Assembly (NCBI GenBank): GCA_001513025.1
Contig: LFRZ01000153.1
Coordinates: 1-41,331 of the forward strand
DNA: 41,331 bases
Direction of reading: 5' to 3'
Source: Gammaproteobacteria bacterium DTU037
GTDB taxonomy: Bacteria > Pseudomonadota > Gammaproteobacteria > Pseudomonadales > Pseudomonadaceae
A program made the position numbers and the translations under genes. Under the pieces are notes generated by a model. It was not told the DNA's origin. It ran no database searches and saw only the letters and a program-made list of their open reading frames with translations. This document shows positions 1 through 8,972 of the stretch, piece by piece (the first letter of the stretch is position 1; every line of letters starts with the position of its first letter).

Positions 1-299
1 CCTTCCACTTCGCGTACATACTTGAGGGTTTTTTCCGGCGGCCAGATCCAAGCGCAGGCGCTTTCGGTAAATGATTTAGCAATACCTTGCAGGCTGCGTC
101 CGGTCAGTTGATCAATCTCAGCTGCGTTCAGTGCTGGGAACGCGTGACTGAGGTTGATGCGCGCCACTTCACGTGAGCGATTGGGGATTTTCCACATCAA
201 CCAGCCAGCAGCGTTGCCCAGGGCTTGCACGCCGCGCCAGGGTAATAACGCAATCAGTTTTAAAGCAGCCAGTGCCAGCTTGCCCTTGAAATCTTCCAC
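1..299 (-). CDS. LpxL/HtrB-family lipid A acyltransferase, N-terminal fragment (cut by window edge)
   Basis: Reading the minus strand from a GTG at 299 gives 99 codons with no stop before the edge. The protein starts VEDFKGKLALAALKLIALLP, followed by WRGVQALGNAAGWLMWKIPN and RSREVARINLSHAFP. This is the membrane-anchor helix and the 'NR.R.VA..NL...FP' pattern typical of the start of LpxL/HtrB/MsbB acyltransferases, which add a secondary acyl chain to lipid A at the inner membrane. The catalytic HX4D motif would lie beyond the edge, so activity cannot be judged. A GGAG ribosome-binding site lies 7 bases before the GTG. It follows rsmD on the same strand after 71 bases and may be cotranscribed. 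Which Pseudomonas paralogue (HtrB1 or HtrB2) it matches is not resolved. Confidence 0.8.
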   Translation of the reverse strand, partial: MEDFKGKLALAALKLIALLPWRGVQALGNAAGWLMWKIPNRSREVARINLSHAFPALNAAEIDQLTGRSLQGIAKSFTESACAWIWPPEKTLKYVREVE

Positions 300-370
300 C
301 TATTACTCCGACAGCAGGGTTAAAAGTAAGTAATTTACTGGATTTGCTGGGTTAAGTCAGCAAACAACGC

Positions 371-952
371 TTAAGTAAGCTTTTGCCAGAGGGCATAGTG
401 TACTTGCCCGCTGTGTTTTTCCCGATGCAGACGCCAAGTCGCGGGTACGCCTAAACTTGAGGGCGGCTGCTCACTTTCGGTGTAAATCCAAGCGCGTGGA
501 TTGAGCCAATGATTGGCCTCTAATAAGTGGCAGCTGCTTAAGAGCAAGTCGTGGTGAAAGGGTGGGTCAAGCAGGACAATATCAAAGCCTCGCTCGGCGT
601 TAAGACTGAGGTATTGCAATGCATCGGCGCGTAATACCTCCGCTGTGTTGCACTCTAGCAACGCTAGATTACGGCGTAGATTGTCAATCGTATCGCTATT
701 GACATCCAGCGCCAGGCTGGTACTGGCGCCGCGTGATAATGCTTCAAGAAATAACGCGCCGCTGCCGGCAAAGGCATCCAAAACTCGCGCGCCTTGGATA
801 TAAGGTGCGAGCCAGTTAAACAGGGTTTCACGGACGCGGTCAGGGGTAGGGCGCAGGCCTGGTGCATCGGGTACGCTGAGCTTACGGGAACGCCATTGCC
901 CACCAATAATGCGGATTTGACTGGGGCGTGATTGCATAGGTTTCTTAGCCAT
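371..952 (-). CDS. rsmD: 16S rRNA (guanine(966)-N(2))-methyltransferase RsmD
   Basis: 193 residues, the usual RsmD length. It methylates N2 of G966 in 16S rRNA within the 30S subunit, using SAM. The SAM-binding motif I is VLDAFAGSGALFLEAL (about residues 57-72) and the catalytic motif IV is LLDPPF (about 128-132), the (D/N)PPF/Y type of amino-group methyltransferases. The N-terminal IRIIGGQWRSRKL and RPTPDRVRETLFNWL blocks are the RsmD family signature. Its ATG overlaps the stop of the upstream M16 gene by one base (TAATG), so translational coupling is likely. In many proteobacteria rsmD sits beside ftsY; here ftsY is divergent, three genes away. Identification is firm. Confidence 0.95.
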   Translation of the reverse strand: MAKKPMQSRPSQIRIIGGQWRSRKLSVPDAPGLRPTPDRVRETLFNWLAPYIQGARVLDAFAGSGALFLEALSRGASTSLALDVNSDTIDNLRRNLALLECNTAEVLRADALQYLSLNAERGFDIVLLDPPFHHDLLLSSCHLLEANHWLNPRAWIYTESEQPPSSLGVPATWRLHREKHSGQVHYALWQKLT

Positions 953-2418
953 TAGTGCTGGCGCTCCATGTTTGCGTCTTGTTTTAAGCGCTCAACCGGT
1001 TCGGGTAAAGGTAATTGCGCAACCTCTGGTCCGGCGGTCACAATCACTAATTGATCAGGGTTGAGATGGCGCTTAAAGGCGTTATGCACATCAGCCACTG
1101 ATAGTTTTTGAATATCTTGCATAAAGTCATTCATCCACGTCAGCGGCATATCATAGAAACCTATGGCCGCCAGCTGCCCGACAATCGCCGAGTTGCTTGC
1201 GGCGCTTAATGGAAAGCTGCCGAGGTTTTCACGTTTCGCGTCGGCCAGTTCTGCTTCAGTTGGGCCATTGGCAATGTAATCGCGCAATAAGTCTTGAACC
1301 AATTGTAAGGTTGCTTGGCTCAGTGGTGCGCGGGTTTGTAGGTTAATCATAAAGGGGCCGGCCGCTTGCATTGGGCTAAAGCTGGAGTAAATACCATAGG
1401 TCAGACCGCGTTTTTCGCGTACTTCTTCCATTAAGCGTGTACCAAAGCCACCGCCTCCGAGAATCTGATTGCCTAAAAACAGCGCAGGGTAATCTGGGTC
1501 GCCACGTTGCACTGCCAGTTGCGCTAATAAGATATGCGTTTGCGCCGAAGGAAACTCAATGTGCGTGGTGGAGGCCGCTGTTGCGACGGGTTTTGGCGTT
1601 GCGGCAGCGGCTGTGCCATGCGGTAAGCGCGCTGATACTGTTTCACTGATGGCTTTGGCTTGCTCAAGGGTTAAATCACCGACCAAGGCAATTTGCGCAT
1701 TTTCGGCGCTGTAGTAATTGCGGTGAAAGTCTTTTAATTGCTGGCGGGTAATCGCTGGCACTGATTCGGCACTGCCTGAGCTGGAGTGGGCGTAGGGGTG
1801 GTCGCCATACAGCTGTTCAAACAGCGCTAATGACGCCAATTGGCCTGGATTTTGCTTTTGGTATTCAAAGCTTGCCAGCAATTGGTTTTTAATTCGGGCC
1901 AGTGAGTTGGCTGGAAAGCTGGGCTGGGCGGCGACTTGGCTAAATAACTCTAAGGCGGGGGTGCTTAGTTTAGGATCGCTGAGGCTGCGTAAGGTCACTA
2001 CTGCCATATCGCGGTATGAACCGCTGGAGAACTCGGCGCCTAAGTCTTCAAAACGTGTGGCAATCTGTCCAGCATCGAGTGAGCCGGTGCCTTCATTGAG
2101 CATAGCGCTGGTTAAATTGGCTAAACCGTGAGTCTGCTGATCTTTACTGCTGCCAGCGGCAAAGGTTAAGCGCAAATCAAACATGGGTAATTCAGGCGCG
2201 GCCATAAAGAGTACTTTAGTGCCTGCTGAGGTGTGCCAGGTTTGAATATCCAATGCACGTGTCACCGGCTCTTGCTTGGACAGTGCGGCTAAGCTGCTGA
2301 TGCGCTGCTCGGCTGACAGAGAGTGGGCTCGTTGCGAGTTGTCGAGAGTGCTGCAACCGGCACTGAAAATTAAAACAGCACTGATAAGGCTGGTGCTAAG
2401 CATACGCAAGGACATCAT
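952..2418 (-). CDS. M16 family peptidase-like lipoprotein, probable non-catalytic subunit
   Basis: 488 residues with two M16 (pitrilysin-type) halves. The N-terminus ends in FSAGC, a lipobox (Cys about residue 22), so an outer- or inner-membrane lipoprotein is expected. Where active M16 enzymes have HxxEH, this protein reads GLANLTSAMLNEG, so the zinc ligands are missing. It keeps the C-terminal Gly-rich loop GGGGFGTRLMEEVREKRGLT followed by YG, with the Arg/Tyr pair that binds the substrate backbone in inactive M16B subunits. Together with the active partner encoded just upstream (4-base ATGA overlap) this fits a heterodimeric M16B protease. The role of the Pseudomonas pair in periplasmic proteolysis is inferred from family knowledge; substrates are not known from sequence. 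Confidence 0.9.
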   Translation of the reverse strand: MMSLRMLSTSLISAVLIFSAGCSTLDNSQRAHSLSAEQRISSLAALSKQEPVTRALDIQTWHTSAGTKVLFMAAPELPMFDLRLTFAAGSSKDQQTHGLANLTSAMLNEGTGSLDAGQIATRFEDLGAEFSSGSYRDMAVVTLRSLSDPKLSTPALELFSQVAAQPSFPANSLARIKNQLLASFEYQKQNPGQLASLALFEQLYGDHPYAHSSSGSAESVPAITRQQLKDFHRNYYSAENAQIALVGDLTLEQAKAISETVSARLPHGTAAAATPKPVATAASTTHIEFPSAQTHILLAQLAVQRGDPDYPALFLGNQILGGGGFGTRLMEEVREKRGLTYGIYSSFSPMQAAGPFMINLQTRAPLSQATLQLVQDLLRDYIANGPTEAELADAKRENLGSFPLSAASNSAIVGQLAAIGFYDMPLTWMNDFMQDIQKLSVADVHNAFKRHLNPDQLVIVTAGPEVAQLPLPEPVERLKQDANMERQH

Positions 2419-3752
2419 GGACGCGCCTCCTCAGGGTGAATATAAGCGATAGTGAGTCGGGTAGGGATAAAGAACTTTTGTGCGGCAGCTTGAATATCAG
2501 CTGGGGTCACCGCTTCTAAAGCGGCTAAATCGTTATCCTTAATTCGCCAAGAGAGGCCGACACTTTCCAGTTGGCCAATTTGGGTGGCTTGACTGGTAAT
2601 CGAGTCTTGCGCATAGACTTCTGCGGCGAGTACCTGGGCGCGTACGCGCGCCAATTCAGCGGCGCTGGGCGGAGTGTCTTGCAGGTGTTTAAGTTGCTGC
2701 CATAGACCGGCTTCAACCTGGGCTAACGTTTTGCCTTTTTGCACATTAGGTGTGGCTGATAAAACAAATAGGCTGTCACCACGCGAAAATGCGTCATACC
2801 AAGCTGAGGCACCAGCCACCAGCTCTTGCTGACGTTCCAGTTGTGCCGGCAGACGTGCACTGTTGCCGCCATCCAGTAAAGCGCCGATTAAGCGTAGCGC
2901 ATGCACCTCTGTTGGATTATCACTGCTGGCCAGACTGGGCACATTAAAGCCCATCATTAAGCTGGGTAGCTGAGTTTTCAGATATAGGGTGAGGCTGCGT
3001 TGTCCTGGTTCTGCCAGTTCCAGCGGCTGTTTAGCGGCTGGAGTGGGGCGGGCGGGGATTTTGGCAAAGTAGCGCGTGACTAAGGTTTTCACTTGCTCAG
3101 GTTGCACATCACCGACAATCACTAAGGTGGCGTTATTGGGCGCATACCAACGCTCATGCCAGTTGCGTAAATCAGCAATGGTCATGCGATCCAGGTCATG
3201 CATCCAACCAATGGTTGGGATATGGTAGCCACTTGCGGGGTAGGCTAAGGCTTTAAAACGCTCATAGGCTAAACCACTGGGGCGATCATCGGTGCGCATG
3301 CGGCGCTCTTCTTTAATCACCTCGATTTCGCGGATAAATTCATCTTCAGGCAAGGTTAGGCTCGCCAGTCGGTCGGCTTCCATTTCTAGAGCAACTGCTA
3401 AACGGTCACGCGCGATAACTTGGTAATAGGCGGTGTAATCATCACTGGTAAACGCATTTTCTTCAGCGCCCAGTTCACGTAAAATACGTGAAGATTCGCC
3501 CGGGCCTAATTTACTGCTACCCTTAAACATCATATGTTCTAGGGCGTGTGCTAGACCGGTGCTACCTGGCACCTCATAGCTGGAGCCAACTTTATACCAA
3601 AGCTGGCTGACCACCACAGGTGCGCGATGATCTTCGCGCACAATCACCTTAAGTCCGTTGTCTAAACTGAACTCGGTGGTGGTCTGTGCCATTAAGGGTG
3701 TAATAACAATGCTGGAAAAAAAGAGTAGGATGTAACGTAAATAAGTATTCAT
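2415..3752 (-). CDS. M16 family zinc metallopeptidase, catalytic subunit
   Basis: 445 residues with an N-terminal signal peptide (hydrophobic core YILLFFSSIVI, cleavage near PLMAQ), so periplasmic. The inverted zinc motif HALEH is at about residues 69-73 and the distal Glu of the motif is in the VIKEERR block (about 145-151). This is the processing-peptidase fold, a two-domain M16B subunit. It is the first gene of the minus-strand unit and overlaps the next, inactive, M16 gene by four bases, so equal-ratio synthesis of an active/inactive pair is likely. The promoter must lie in the 148-base gap shared with the divergent ftsY. Confidence 0.93.
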   Translation of the reverse strand: MNTYLRYILLFFSSIVITPLMAQTTTEFSLDNGLKVIVREDHRAPVVVSQLWYKVGSSYEVPGSTGLAHALEHMMFKGSSKLGPGESSRILRELGAEENAFTSDDYTAYYQVIARDRLAVALEMEADRLASLTLPEDEFIREIEVIKEERRMRTDDRPSGLAYERFKALAYPASGYHIPTIGWMHDLDRMTIADLRNWHERWYAPNNATLVIVGDVQPEQVKTLVTRYFAKIPARPTPAAKQPLELAEPGQRSLTLYLKTQLPSLMMGFNVPSLASSDNPTEVHALRLIGALLDGGNSARLPAQLERQQELVAGASAWYDAFSRGDSLFVLSATPNVQKGKTLAQVEAGLWQQLKHLQDTPPSAAELARVRAQVLAAEVYAQDSITSQATQIGQLESVGLSWRIKDNDLAALEAVTPADIQAAAQKFFIPTRLTIAYIHPEEARP

Positions 3753-3900
3753 ATTTAAACCTTTTAAACTGCGCTCTGAGTTTAGCTACCAGAGGCTTAG
3801 AGGTGCTAGGATACGCAACCATTTTATTAACCACCACATTGGCATATTTTTAATTAAAAATGCACGCTGGTGTGGTGCATAGCTGAGATAGCCTTTTTCT

Positions 3901-5412
3901 ATGTTTGGTTCCGGCGACGACAAAAAATCAAAACAACCAGCGCCTAGCGCTGGCTCCTCCGCATCGACAGATTCGCACGCTGAAGCTGTGCCAGAAAAAC
4001 CGACCAAAAAAGGTCTGTTTTCATGGTTTGGCCGTAAGAAGGCTGAGCCAAAAGCTGAGCAGTCCAGTGTTGTTGAGCCTACGCCTGTTGCAGCGCTTGC
4101 GCCAACTGTTGAGATAGAGCCTGCGGTTGAGCACAGCGCCGTTAGTCTGCCTGTTGCAGAGCCTGAGCCTGAGCCAGTTGCAGAGGCTGAGCCGCCAGTG
4201 GCACGAGTTGAGCCGCTGGCCACCGCTATTATTACGCTCGAAGACGAAGTGGCGCCGGTAGTAGCAGTACAGCAGTTTGAGGCTCAAGCCGCTCCCAAAG
4301 TTAAGCCTTCGCGCTTTAATCTATCGATTGATCAGGCGGTTAGTACACCTGCGGCCCTGGCACAACCAGAACCGCAGCCAGAACCCACGCCAATCCCAGC
4401 GATTGTTGCAGCAGCTGAGGTAGCCGAGGCCCCGGCATTGGCAGCCAATCTGGCAGGGCAAAGTAAGCCACAAGGCAATAAACTCAGTTGGTTTGCCCGC
4501 TTAAAGCAAGGCTTAGCTAAAACCAGTTCCAGCCTTGGCGAAGGCATGGCCAGCTTGTTTTTGGGCAAAAAAGAAATTGATGATGAGCTGCTCGAAGAGC
4601 TGGAAACCCGACTGTTGCTGGCGGATGTCGGAATGGAAGCTACCACCGCGATTATGGGTAACTTAACTCGACGAGTGGCGCGTAAAGAACTGGCCGACAG
4701 TGGTGCCCTATATCAAGCCTTACAAGTTGAAATGGCCGATTTACTACGTCCTATTGAGCAGCCGCTGCAGGTGCCTGAGGGCAAAAAGCCCTATGTGATT
4801 TTAGTGGTCGGGGTTAATGGTGCAGGTAAAACCACCACCATCGGTAAAATGGCTGCACGACTGCAAAAAGAAGGTAAAAAAGTCATGTTGGCGGCCGGCG
4901 ACACCTTCCGCGCCGCTGCCGTGGAACAGCTGCAAGTGTGGGGCGAGCGCAACAAAATCCCCGTGATCGCCCAGCACACCGGCGCTGACTCGGCCTCGGT
5001 GATTTTTGATGCGGTGCAAGCGGCGCAGTCACGCGGTATGGATGTTTTAATTGCCGATACCGCAGGGCGTTTGCACACCAAAGACAACTTAATGGAAGAG
5101 TTGCGTAAAGTGGCGCGGGTGATGAGTAAGCTGGATGGCAACGCCCCGCATGAAGTGTTGTTGGTACTGGATGCGGGAACTGGACAAAATGCGATCAACC
5201 AAACCCGTCAGTTTAATGAAACCATCCCCTTAACCGGCTTAGCCTTAACTAAGCTGGATGGCACCGCCAAAGGTGGGGTGATTTTTGCCTTAGCCAAGCA
5301 TTTTGAAATCCCAGTGCGCTATATTGGTGTCGGTGAAGGCATTGATGATTTACGTGACTTTATTGCCGATGATTTTGTTGCAGCATTGTTTGCCGAGAAG
5401 GACTCTGCATGA
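3901..5412 (+). CDS. ftsY: Signal recognition particle receptor FtsY
   Basis: 503 residues. FtsY is the SRP receptor GTPase that delivers ribosome-nascent chain complexes to SecYEG at the inner membrane. Roughly residues 1-190 form a long acidic, Pro/Ala/Glu-rich region with repeated EP units, the membrane-targeting A domain, which varies between species. The NG domain follows: helical N domain from about 195, G1 loop GVNGAGKTTT (about 304-313), DTAGR, and TKLDGTAKGG near the C-terminus. The start MFGSGDDKKS matches the family start in pseudomonads. No in-frame upstream ATG or GTG was found in the preceding 60 bases, and the ribosome-binding site is weak. The stop overlaps the ftsE start (ATGA), giving the usual ftsYEX unit. 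Confidence 0.97.
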   Translation: MFGSGDDKKSKQPAPSAGSSASTDSHAEAVPEKPTKKGLFSWFGRKKAEPKAEQSSVVEPTPVAALAPTVEIEPAVEHSAVSLPVAEPEPEPVAEAEPPVARVEPLATAIITLEDEVAPVVAVQQFEAQAAPKVKPSRFNLSIDQAVSTPAALAQPEPQPEPTPIPAIVAAAEVAEAPALAANLAGQSKPQGNKLSWFARLKQGLAKTSSSLGEGMASLFLGKKEIDDELLEELETRLLLADVGMEATTAIMGNLTRRVARKELADSGALYQALQVEMADLLRPIEQPLQVPEGKKPYVILVVGVNGAGKTTTIGKMAARLQKEGKKVMLAAGDTFRAAAVEQLQVWGERNKIPVIAQHTGADSASVIFDAVQAAQSRGMDVLIADTAGRLHTKDNLMEELRKVARVMSKLDGNAPHEVLLVLDAGTGQNAINQTRQFNETIPLTGLALTKLDGTAKGGVIFALAKHFEIPVRYIGVGEGIDDLRDFIADDFVAALFAEKDSA

Positions 5413-6077
5413 TTCGCTTTGAGCAAGTCGAAAAACGTTACCCCAACGGGCATGTTGGCTTGCATGAGTTGAGCTTTCGGGTGCGTCGTGGTGAGTTTTT
5501 ATTTGTTACCGGTCACTCAGGTGCCGGTAAAAGTACCATGCTACGTTTACTGTTGGCGATGGAGCGTCCCACCAGTGGCAAACTGCTTTTGGCAGGGCAG
5601 GATTTAGCCAAAATCACTAATTCGCAGATACCATTTTTGCGCCGCCAGATTGGTGTGGTGTTTCAGAATCACCAGCTGCTGTTTGATCGCAGTGTGTTTG
5701 CCAATGTGGCGCTGCCGTTACAGATTTTAGGCTTGCCGCAAGAAGAAATTAATCAACGTGTGAGTTTGGCGCTGGAGCGTGTCAGTCTAAAAGACAAAGC
5801 TCTGCAAGCCCCTTCAGACTTATCCACAGGGCAACAGCAGCGTGTCGGTATTGCTCGGGCTATTGTTCATCAACCGGCGTTACTGTTGGCTGATGAGCCA
5901 ACCGGTAACTTAGACCCGCGTTTAGCCGCAGAAATCATGTCCGTTTTTGAAGATATCAACCGGCTCGGTACCACGGTGTTAATTGCCAGTCATGATCTGG
6001 CGTTAATTGCGCGCATGCGTCAGCGTATGTTGACCTTACAGCGTGGCCGTTTGATTGGCGATGGAGAGGCTGTCTAA
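5409..6077 (+). CDS. ftsE: Cell division ATP-binding protein FtsE
   Basis: 222 residues, normal length. FtsE is the ATPase of the FtsEX complex, which at the septum activates periplasmic murein hydrolases or their activators through FtsX. Walker A GHSGAGKST is at 35-43, the Q-loop follows at about 86, the signature LSTGQQQR at 138-145 (Thr in place of the second residue of the common SGGQ), Walker B LLLADEP at 158-164, and the H-loop in ASHD. It is flanked by ftsY (4-base overlap) and ftsX (1-base overlap), so translational coupling is expected. Confidence 0.97.
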   Translation: MIRFEQVEKRYPNGHVGLHELSFRVRRGEFLFVTGHSGAGKSTMLRLLLAMERPTSGKLLLAGQDLAKITNSQIPFLRRQIGVVFQNHQLLFDRSVFANVALPLQILGLPQEEINQRVSLALERVSLKDKALQAPSDLSTGQQQRVGIARAIVHQPALLLADEPTGNLDPRLAAEIMSVFEDINRLGTTVLIASHDLALIARMRQRMLTLQRGRLIGDGEAV

Positions 6078-7093
6078 TGTGTTCTGCCCGTGTAACCCCA
6101 GATCAACCTGGCGAGCGTGTCGGCGCGACAACAAAGAATCAAGTTGAGGCTTCCCTGTCGGATACCCGTGGTTTCCGTAATCAATTTCGCGCTTGGTTGG
6201 AAAGCCATCGTGCCAGTTGCACAGACAGCATCAGCCGTTTAGTGCGGCAACCGCTGGGCAGTTTTTTTACCTGCTTGGTGATGGCGGTGGCTTTAAGTTT
6301 GCCGATGGGCTTGGCTTTACTCTTAGACAATGTCAGTCAATTAGGCGGCTCATGGCAGCGTGCTGCGCAAATCTCATTGTTTTTAGAGTTGGATGCGGGT
6401 GATACCTACGGCGAGTTGCTGCGCGATAAAATTGCCGAGCATAAGTATGTGGCCGAGGCGCAATGGATCAGCCGCGAGCAAGCGCTGGCCGAGTTTCAAG
6501 AGCAGTCAGGTTTAGGTGAAGCCTTGCGTGAGCTGCCGGATAACCCCTTGCCGGGCAGTATTTTAGTCACTCCGGAAGTGATAGATAAAGATGCTTTAGT
6601 GGCGTTACTGGATGAGCTGAAAAGTATGCCCCAAGTGCAACAAGCACAGCTCGATCTGCTGTGGATTGAGCGCTTAGCGGCTATTTTACAGATGGGTGAG
6701 CATTTTATTTTTGCCTTATCCGTCTTGTTAATTGCGGCACTGCTGTTGGTGGTGGGCAATACTATTCGTCTGCATATTGAAAACCGCCGCGTTGAAATTG
6801 AAGTGATTAAACTGGTCGGCGGCACCGATGGTTATGTGCGTCGGCCCTTCTTATATATGGGCGTTTTGTACGGCTTAGCCGGTGGTGTCTTGGCGTGGGT
6901 ACTGTTGGCCTATGGACTCAATTGGCTGAATAATTCAGTGGTGCAGCTGGCGCAATTGTATGGCAGTGACTTTAGCTTATCCGGCGTGCCAATTGAAGAT
7001 GGCTTTTCATTATTACTTGGTGCAGTATTACTGGGTTACATTGGTGCTTGGTTAGCTGTGGCACGGCATCTGCGTGAATTATCACCGCGTTAG
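6077..7093 (+). CDS. ftsX: Cell division membrane protein FtsX
   Basis: 338 residues. FtsX is the membrane partner of FtsE, an ABC3/MacB-type permease without transport function. A cytoplasmic N-terminal tail of about 65 residues precedes TM1 (FFTCLVMAVALSLPMGLALL). A periplasmic domain follows (about 95-210, containing ISLFLELDAG and QAQLDLLWIERLAAILQMG). Then come three more TM segments (about 215-235, 260-285, 310-330). The cytoplasmic loop between TM2 and TM3 includes the conserved RRVEIEVIKLVGGTDGYVRR block. The start is fixed by the TAATG overlap with ftsE. The 125 bases to rpoH leave room for an independent rpoH promoter. Confidence 0.96.
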   Translation: MCSARVTPDQPGERVGATTKNQVEASLSDTRGFRNQFRAWLESHRASCTDSISRLVRQPLGSFFTCLVMAVALSLPMGLALLLDNVSQLGGSWQRAAQISLFLELDAGDTYGELLRDKIAEHKYVAEAQWISREQALAEFQEQSGLGEALRELPDNPLPGSILVTPEVIDKDALVALLDELKSMPQVQQAQLDLLWIERLAAILQMGEHFIFALSVLLIAALLLVVGNTIRLHIENRRVEIEVIKLVGGTDGYVRRPFLYMGVLYGLAGGVLAWVLLAYGLNWLNNSVVQLAQLYGSDFSLSGVPIEDGFSLLLGAVLLGYIGAWLAVARHLRELSPR

Positions 7094-7160
7094 TTGGATG
7101 CCTTATGGGATAACGGCTTGTGCGTATTGTTAAGCGCGAAAATGGAACTTTATGGCGTAT

Positions 7161-7190
7161 TTGCCATCTTATATTTAATAGTAGTATTTA
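7161..7190 (+). promoter_or_regulatory. Possible rpoH promoter (weak)
   Basis: The 125-base ftsX-rpoH gap is A+T rich before rpoH. TTGCCA at 7161-7166 matches the sigma70 -35 consensus in five of six positions. The best -10 candidates (TAGTAT at 7182-7187, or the less similar TATTTA at 7185-7190) have poor spacing or match. The rpoH gene is known to have several promoters in other bacteria, so this is only one possible element. Confidence 0.25.
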
Positions 7191-7218
7191 AGATATTGTC
7201 ACCCGTTGGAGGATATTT

Positions 7219-8079
7219 ATGACCACCACGACTGCATTACAAACCGCTCAGATGCTCAGCCCAGGTGCCAACCTGCAGGCCTATGTGCACTCAGTCAACT
7301 CGATTCCGCTATTGAGCGTTGAACAAGAGCGTGACTTAGGTGAGCGTTTGTATTATCACCAAGATTTAGATGCTGCCCGCCAATTAGTCATGGCCCACTT
7401 ACGTTTTGTGGTGCATATCGCGCGCAGCTACTCAGGTTATGGTTTACCGCAAGGCGATTTAATTCAAGAAGGCAACGTTGGCCTAATGAAAGCGGTTAAG
7501 CGTTTTAACCCTGAAATGGGTGTGCGCTTAGTCTCCTTTGCAGTGCACTGGATTAAAGCTGAAATTCACGAGTATGTGTTGCGTAACTGGCGCATTGTTA
7601 AAGTGGCAACCACTAAAGCCCAGCGTAAGTTGTTCTTTAATTTGCGCGGTCAGAAAAAGCGTTTAGCCTGGCTGACCAACAGTGAAGTTGAGGCTGTGGC
7701 TGACTCATTGGGTGTCGAAGCACGTGAAGTGCGCGAAATGGAAAGCCGTTTAACCGGCCATGATATGTCGTTTGATCCTTCTGACAGTGACGATGATGAA
7801 AGCGCTTATCAGTCACCATCCAACTATTTAGAAGATCACAGCTATGATCCAGCGCTACAGTTTGAGGCCTCTGATCAGACTGAAAATAGCAGCAATAGTC
7901 TGCATGAAGCGCTTAGCGAGTTAGATGAACGCAGTCGCGATATTTTGCAACAGCGCTGGTTGTCTGATGAGAAAGTCACATTGCATGATTTGGCTGCTCA
8001 ATACGGTGTGTCGGCTGAGCGTATTCGTCAGTTAGAAAAAAATGCGATGAAAAAGCTTAAAGGCAGTATCGCGGCCTAA
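7219..8079 (+). CDS. rpoH: RNA polymerase heat-shock sigma factor RpoH (sigma32)
   Basis: 286 residues, normal length. RpoH directs RNA polymerase to chaperone and protease promoters on heat shock. Region 2 contains the core-binding [20 protein letters not shown] and the DNA-binding [20 protein letters not shown]. The RpoH box QRKLFFNLR (135-143) separates RpoH from other group 2 sigma factors and is a site for turnover control. Region 4 ends with a helix-turn-helix ([19 protein letters not shown]). A strong GGAGG sits six bases before the ATG. It follows ftsX, as is common in gammaproteobacteria, and is closed by a terminator at 8101-8128. Identification is firm. Confidence 0.98.
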   Translation: MTTTTALQTAQMLSPGANLQAYVHSVNSIPLLSVEQERDLGERLYYHQDLDAARQLVMAHLRFVVHIARSYSGYGLPQGDLIQEGNVGLMKAVKRFNPEMGVRLVSFAVHWIKAEIHEYVLRNWRIVKVATTKAQRKLFFNLRGQKKRLAWLTNSEVEAVADSLGVEAREVREMESRLTGHDMSFDPSDSDDDESAYQSPSNYLEDHSYDPALQFEASDQTENSSNSLHEALSELDERSRDILQQRWLSDEKVTLHDLAAQYGVSAERIRQLEKNAMKKLKGSIAA

Positions 8080-8100
8080 AAGCTGGGTTACAGGTGATAC

Positions 8101-8128
8101 AAGGCGACTCTCAGCAGTCGCCTTTTTT
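8101..8128 (+). terminator. Rho-independent terminator of rpoH
   Basis: AAGGCGACT (8101-8109) pairs perfectly with AGTCGCCTT (8116-8124) across a six-base loop and runs into six Ts. It lies 22 bases after the rpoH stop. Confidence 0.93.
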
Positions 8129-8231
8129 GTGGCTGATGCACAGGCCGCGCACAGGCTGCTAGCTTCTACGCCAAGAAAGTGTGACGCTGGCAAAACAGCT
8201 GTACAGATAAAGCCTAGCTGAGGATCAATGC

Positions 8232-8939
8232 ATGACTCAATCCGTTCTGATTATCGGCGCTAGCAGCCATATTGGCCAAGCCATCGCGCGGCAGTGCGCG
8301 AGCCAGGGTGCAGTGGTCAGCCTGATCAGTCGGCAGCCTGCAAGCGACCCTAACGCAGAGTTTTACTATCAGGATGCGCTGCAAAGTGCAGACAGCAGTC
8401 AGCATTGTATCGAACAGGCCTTAGCGCAGCAGCCTGATACGATTTTTATTTGTAATGGTGTCTTGCATGACGCGACAGCGATGCCAGAAAAGACGATCGG
8501 CCAGCTGGACAGCGCGCAACTGGCCCAGCGCTTACACAGCAATGTGATTATTCCCGCGCAGTATTTGCGGGCCTTATTGCGTTATTTAACCCGCACGCCG
8601 CAGGTGAAAGTCTTAGTCCTCAGCGCGAAAGTGGGTAGCATCACGGATAATCGCTTGGGCGGTTGGTACAGCTACCGGATGAGTAAAGCCGCGCTGAATA
8701 TGCTAGTAAAAAATCTTAGCCTTGAAGTGGCGCGCCTGAATCCGAGCGCCTGCATTGTCACGCTGCATCCTGGTACGACTGATACGCCGCTATCCGAACC
8801 CTTCCAAACTAATCTGCCGCAAGGGCAGCTACAAACCGCTGCGCAAACGGCGCAGCGTCTACTACAAGTGCGTGATGTGCTGACACCTGGGCACAGTGGT
8901 ACATTACTGAACTGGGATGCCAGTGTCCTACCGTTTTAA
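8232..8939 (+). CDS. Short-chain dehydrogenase/reductase (SDR) of unknown substrate
   Basis: 235 residues with the classical SDR layout. The nucleotide-binding loop is GASSHIGQ (9-16), the NNAG-equivalent reads CNGVLHD, and the catalytic Tyr/Lys pair is YRMSK (Tyr148, Lys152) preceded by Ser residues about 13 positions upstream. The HPGTTDTPLSEPF block after the active site is typical of the C-factor/CsgA-like SDR group. The substrate cannot be read from sequence. A GAGGA ribosome-binding site precedes the ATG at 8232; an ATG four bases earlier is out of frame. The pentapeptide protein follows after 33 bases on the same strand, so the two may share a transcript. Confidence 0.85.
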   Translation: MTQSVLIIGASSHIGQAIARQCASQGAVVSLISRQPASDPNAEFYYQDALQSADSSQHCIEQALAQQPDTIFICNGVLHDATAMPEKTIGQLDSAQLAQRLHSNVIIPAQYLRALLRYLTRTPQVKVLVLSAKVGSITDNRLGGWYSYRMSKAALNMLVKNLSLEVARLNPSACIVTLHPGTTDTPLSEPFQTNLPQGQLQTAAQTAQRLLQVRDVLTPGHSGTLLNWDASVLPF

Positions 8940-8972
8940 TGTGTCCATGCTTATCTATCAGTCGAGGTTGTC

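Noticed and set aside
343..364. TTTGCTG/CAGCAAA inverted repeat after rsmD
   Set aside because: Seven A+T-rich pairs without a T run; too weak to call a terminator between rsmD and the acyltransferase gene.
3786..5198. Several open frames of 88-145 codons on the minus strand inside ftsY
   Set aside because: They are opposite the well supported ftsY frame; their Ala/Ser/Gly-rich products reflect the Pro/Glu/Ala-rich codons of ftsY and show no family motif.
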